Assembly (NCBI GenBank): GCA_034931985.1
Contig: JAYGHB010000001.1
Location: 186,001-250,000 of the forward strand
Origin: Halotia wernerae
GTDB taxonomy: Bacteria > Cyanobacteriota > Cyanobacteriia > Cyanobacteriales > Nostocaceae
Direction: 5' to 3'
DNA length: 64,000 nt
Made by a program: the position numbers and the translations under genes. Under the pieces are notes generated by a model. The model was not told where the DNA came from, searched no databases, and saw nothing but the letters and a program-made list of their open reading frames with translations. Positions 61,377-64,000 of the stretch are shown here, in pieces; the first letter of the stretch is position 1; every line of letters begins with the position of its first letter.

Positions 61377-63383
61377 TTAAGCCGCTTTACCGCGGCGGGC
61401 ATCCTCGACCAGCGATTCGATATATGCCTGACCGGCCTCGTCGCCCGCGAGCGAGAACATAAGCCCCAATGCGCCTTCGCCCGTCACCCGCGCAATCCGG
61501 GCCGCGACTTTGATTTTCCCGAACTGAATTGTGACCGATTCGCCGGGACGCGCGCCGGACAGTTCAATTCCCGCGCGCAGCCCGCCCATCGAGATATCGA
61601 CGGCAATCGCTTCGTGGCGCGTGCCGCGCCGGTCGATGACGATCGGAATATTGCATTTCAGACGCTCGAAGCCGCGCCGGTCGCCGCTATCCTGCATCTG
61701 CCGCAGGAAGCTCTCGACCTCGCGGCGCAAGCTCGACGCTTGGTCTGCGAGCCCGCCCGAGGACGTCAGAACCACTTCCGCCGCCGCGCCGGTCTCCCCC
61801 GCCCCCGCCGAAACGCCCGAAATCGAGCTGGTCACCGCGCCGGTCAATTCGCTGGCGTTTTGCACGTTGCGCACGATCTCTTGCGTCGCCGTCGATTGCT
61901 GGTTGACCGCGTCCGCGATCCCCGCCGCGATCTCGCTGATCTGGGCGATGATCGACGAGACCTTGGCGATCGACCCGGACGCTCTGCCCGTCGCGCCTTG
62001 GACCGCCTCGATCTTCGCCGCGATTTCGTCGGTCGCTTTGGATGTCTGCCCGGCGAGACTCTTCACCTCCGAAGCCACCACAGCGAAGCCCTTACCAGCG
62101 TCGCCGGCGCGCGCCGCTTCGATCGTCGCGTTGAGCGCCAGAAGATTCGTCTGCGACGCGATGTCGTTGATCAGTTTGACCACGTCGCCGATCTGACCGG
62201 CGGCATCGACCAAACCTTTGACGATCTCGTCGGTACGTTTCGTTTCCACGACGGCGTCGGCCGCGATCTTGGCGGATTCGCCGACTTGGCGGCCGATTTC
62301 GCGGATCGAGGCGAGCATTTGTTCCGACGCGGCGGCGACGGTCGTGAGATTGTCGGAACTGCGCGTGGCGTTGTCGGTGACCGTACCGGCCTGATCGCGC
62401 GTGCGCGCGGCGGTGTCGCTCATCGTGCGCGCCGAGTGCTGCATGGCCGCGGCGGCTTCCGAGAGCGATTCCAGAACCCCCGAGACCGTCGCGTTGAGAT
62501 CCGCTGTGTGCCGCTCCATCGCCAAGCGCCGCAAATCCTGGACGGCGCGCGCGGCGGCCTCGGCGGCCTCCTGATCGCGCCGCGCCACGGCGTTGCGACG
62601 CAAGACCTCGATGGCGCGCGCCATCTCGCCAAGTTCGTCGGCGCGCTCGACGGCGGGAACACTCACGTCCAAGCGGGCGGCGGAAAGTTCCGTGACCGTC
62701 CCGATCAGCGCGCCCAGGGGCCGAAGCATGGTCCGGTCGAGCAACCATACGACCGCGATCATGATCGCCGCGATCAACAGCAGCGCGATCGCCCTTTTGA
62801 TCGCCTCGACCCGGAACGCGGCCTCCACGTCATCGACATAGATGCCGGTGCCGATGACCCAGCCCCAGGGTTGAAAGGCTTTGACGAAGGATATCTTGGG
62901 TTGATCTTCCGACGCGCCGGGCTTGGGCCAGGGGTAATCGTGATACCCGCCGCCCGCGCCGCGGGCGATCCGGGCGAAATCCTGGAACAACGGCAACAAG
63001 CGCTTGTTCTGCGCGGTCGCAAGGTCGATCCCGACGATCGCCTTGACGAACGGATGCATCAGAACCCGCGCATCGTAGTCGTTGACCCAGAAATACTCGC
63101 TGCCCGAGTAGCGCAATTGCTCAAGCGTCGCCAAAGCGCGCTTCTGCGCTTCGTCGCGCGGCAAGGTGCCGCTGGTCTCCAACGAATGGAAATACGCCGC
63201 GATACCCTGCCCAACTTCGGCCAGTTCGCGCGTCTTCTCCTTCCGATCGGCCATGATCCGATCCCTGTCGCCGAAAAGATCGACAACCGCCGCGATGACG
63301 AAGGCCAGCGCGATCGCCGCGAAGGCGGCCAAGGCGCGGCCGCGCAAGCCCATACGACCTTTTGGGGATGTGGCGACTTTCAT
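61377..63383 (-). CDS. Cache-domain chemoreceptor with C-terminal PilZ domain
   Basis: A 668-residue chemoreceptor. First helix at about 15-35; periplasmic sCache_2-type domain with SGSEYFWVNDYDARVLMHPF and FQPWGWVIGTGIYVDDVEAAF; second helix about 200-220; HAMP; the signalling domain with VVKLINDIASQTNLLALNAT; and, from about residue 568, a PilZ domain. The PilZ c-di-GMP motifs RRGFER (RxxxR) and DISMGG (DxSxxG) are intact. A start at 63437 is possible, but GGAG 8 bp before the Met at 63383 favours the shorter form. It lies between coxM and the coxD-like gene on the opposite strand. Confidence 0.9.
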   Translation of the reverse strand: MKVATSPKGRMGLRGRALAAFAAIALAFVIAAVVDLFGDRDRIMADRKEKTRELAEVGQGIAAYFHSLETSGTLPRDEAQKRALATLEQLRYSGSEYFWVNDYDARVLMHPFVKAIVGIDLATAQNKRLLPLFQDFARIARGAGGGYHDYPWPKPGASEDQPKISFVKAFQPWGWVIGTGIYVDDVEAAFRVEAIKRAIALLLIAAIMIAVVWLLDRTMLRPLGALIGTVTELSAARLDVSVPAVERADELGEMARAIEVLRRNAVARRDQEAAEAAARAVQDLRRLAMERHTADLNATVSGVLESLSEAAAAMQHSARTMSDTAARTRDQAGTVTDNATRSSDNLTTVAAASEQMLASIREIGRQVGESAKIAADAVVETKRTDEIVKGLVDAAGQIGDVVKLINDIASQTNLLALNATIEAARAGDAGKGFAVVASEVKSLAGQTSKATDEIAAKIEAVQGATGRASGSIAKVSSIIAQISEIAAGIADAVNQQSTATQEIVRNVQNASELTGAVTSSISGVSAGAGETGAAAEVVLTSSGGLADQASSLRREVESFLRQMQDSGDRRGFERLKCNIPIVIDRRGTRHEAIAVDISMGGLRAGIELSGARPGESVTIQFGKIKVAARIARVTGEGALGLMFSLAGDEAGQAYIESLVEDARRGKAA

Positions 63384-63619
63384 GACGGACTCCGAAGTTT
63401 GAGTGAACCCGCGCCGCAATTTTTCTTTCACCACCATAAGTCCGAATTTATTAAAGCCGGATGAAAGCCGCCGCGCCGCTTGCCGCTCACCGCTCGCGAC
63501 AGCCCGAAAGGACGAATTTCCCTTATGATCAAGGCATAGCGAGGCGAAGCTAAGGCTCTTCCGAATGTGGTGCCGGGCATGCGATGCTGGCGCTCCGAAC
63601 CATCAACGCCCGGGCTCCC

Positions 63620-64000
63620 ATGGAATTGCCGAAAACGGTCGAAGCCACGCTCGACCTGCTCGCCTCGAAGAATTACGTCGCCGACCGCAGCCTCGCGACG
63701 GCGCTGCTGCTGTCGCTCAAACTCGGCCGCCCCTTGTTCCTGGAAGGCGAGCCGGGAACCGGCAAGACCGAGATCGCCAAGGTCCTGGCCGCGAGCCTGG
63801 GCCGCAAGCTGATCCGCCTGCAATGCTATGAAGGCCTGGACGCGGCCGCCGCCGTCTACGAGTGGAACTATCCGCGCCAGATGATGGAAATCCGCCTTGC
63901 CGAAGCGGGCGGCGACAACAAGGCGACGCTGGAAAGCGAAATCTTCTCCGAACGTTTCTTGATCCGCCGCCCGTTGCTGGAAGCGCTCGCCCCCGATCCC
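63620..64000 (+). CDS. coxD: MoxR family AAA ATPase, CoxD-like (3' end outside window)
   Basis: The reading frame from the ATG at 63620 stays open to the end of the window (127 codons visible). Walker A is EGEPGTGKTEIAK, followed by QCYEGLDAAAAVYEWNYPRQMMEIRLAE, which is the pattern of CoxD-type MoxR ATPases. CoxD acts as a chaperone that matures the molybdenum active site, with VWA-domain CoxE encoded downstream. Position after coxGSLM supports the name, although a minus-strand chemoreceptor gene intervenes. No ribosome-binding site is obvious. Confidence 0.85.
   Translation, partial: MELPKTVEATLDLLASKNYVADRSLATALLLSLKLGRPLFLEGEPGTGKTEIAKVLAASLGRKLIRLQCYEGLDAAAAVYEWNYPRQMMEIRLAEAGGDNKATLESEIFSERFLIRRPLLEALAPDP

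Overview
The window is chromosomal DNA of a GC-rich (roughly two-thirds G+C by eye), gene-dense alphaproteobacterium. The evidence is an NDUFS4-type complex I accessory subunit, an AapJQMP general amino-acid ABC transporter, a PAS_5-family protein, DnaE2, a structured leader in front of ornithine decarboxylase, and many OmpA, TRAP and tripartite-tricarboxylate systems. It fits a free-living, chemotactic, metabolically versatile member of the Rhodospirillales or a related order; the species cannot be named from this sequence. No CRISPR array, prophage or complete insertion sequence is visible. Genes are often packed into operons with 4-bp start/stop overlaps (ATGA or GTGA).

Layout. 1-3107: 3' part of the mutagenic polymerase dnaE2. 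3104-6082: PAS_5 protein, MaoC-like hydratase and DHCW cupin on the minus strand, then a small AtzG/GatC-like protein coupled to an amidase. 6164-9273: two OmpA-family porin-like proteins, twin terminators and a secreted four-cysteine protein. 9409-14319: 2-hydroxyacid dehydrogenase, aspartate dehydrogenase, OsmC, then NUDIX-cysK-sseA (sulfur metabolism). 14381-18689: aapJQMP. 18941-20875: metC-hisI-modE-like. 21060-24861: small proteins, an OGT-like TPR glycosyltransferase, tRNA-Arg and the NDUFS4-like gene. 24902-27385: agmatinase-like gene and ornithine decarboxylase (putrescine synthesis), separated by a folded leader that is a candidate speF motif. 27389-31521: an epimerase-like protein lacking its catalytic Tyr, a second OGT-like protein and an FkbM methyltransferase, followed by tRNA-Pro. 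31820-33901: chemoreceptor.

33913-39618 is a catabolic locus: SDR dehydrogenase, DctMQP TRAP transporter and FAH-family hydrolase, read divergently from a GntR regulator and an EthD-like protein. The SDR plus FAH pair suggests an acid-sugar (diketo-hydrolase) route. 39615-41203: DUF192 protein and AcuC-like deacetylase. 41258-43741: TPP riboswitch and thiZXY (thiamine-precursor uptake); the ATPase start codon lies inside riboswitch helix P1. 43742-45814 is a decayed, possibly acquired patch holding a frameshifted ferritin-like remnant, a cupin, a glycine-zipper membrane protein, a broken second thiY fragment and a palindromic repeat flanked by a 12-bp direct repeat. 45815-49897: Atm1-type exporter and hybrid histidine kinase. 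50078-53080: tctCBA. 53077-56645: DUF1850, fused TRAP permease and TAXI receptor. 56856-61293: coxGSLM-like molybdenum hydroxylase (form II large subunit). 61377-63383: chemoreceptor fused to a c-di-GMP-type PilZ domain. 63620-end: start of a MoxR/CoxD-like AAA ATPase, which probably continues the cox locus.

The window is dominated by high-affinity uptake of organic acids, amino acids and thiamine precursors, with their catabolic enzymes and chemotaxis. The less ordinary items are the PilZ-tailed chemoreceptor inside the cox locus, strong stem-loops between every binding-protein gene and its downstream permease genes (four of four), the Tyr-less epimerase beside OGT-like proteins, and the decayed patch bounded by thiY and a thiY fragment.
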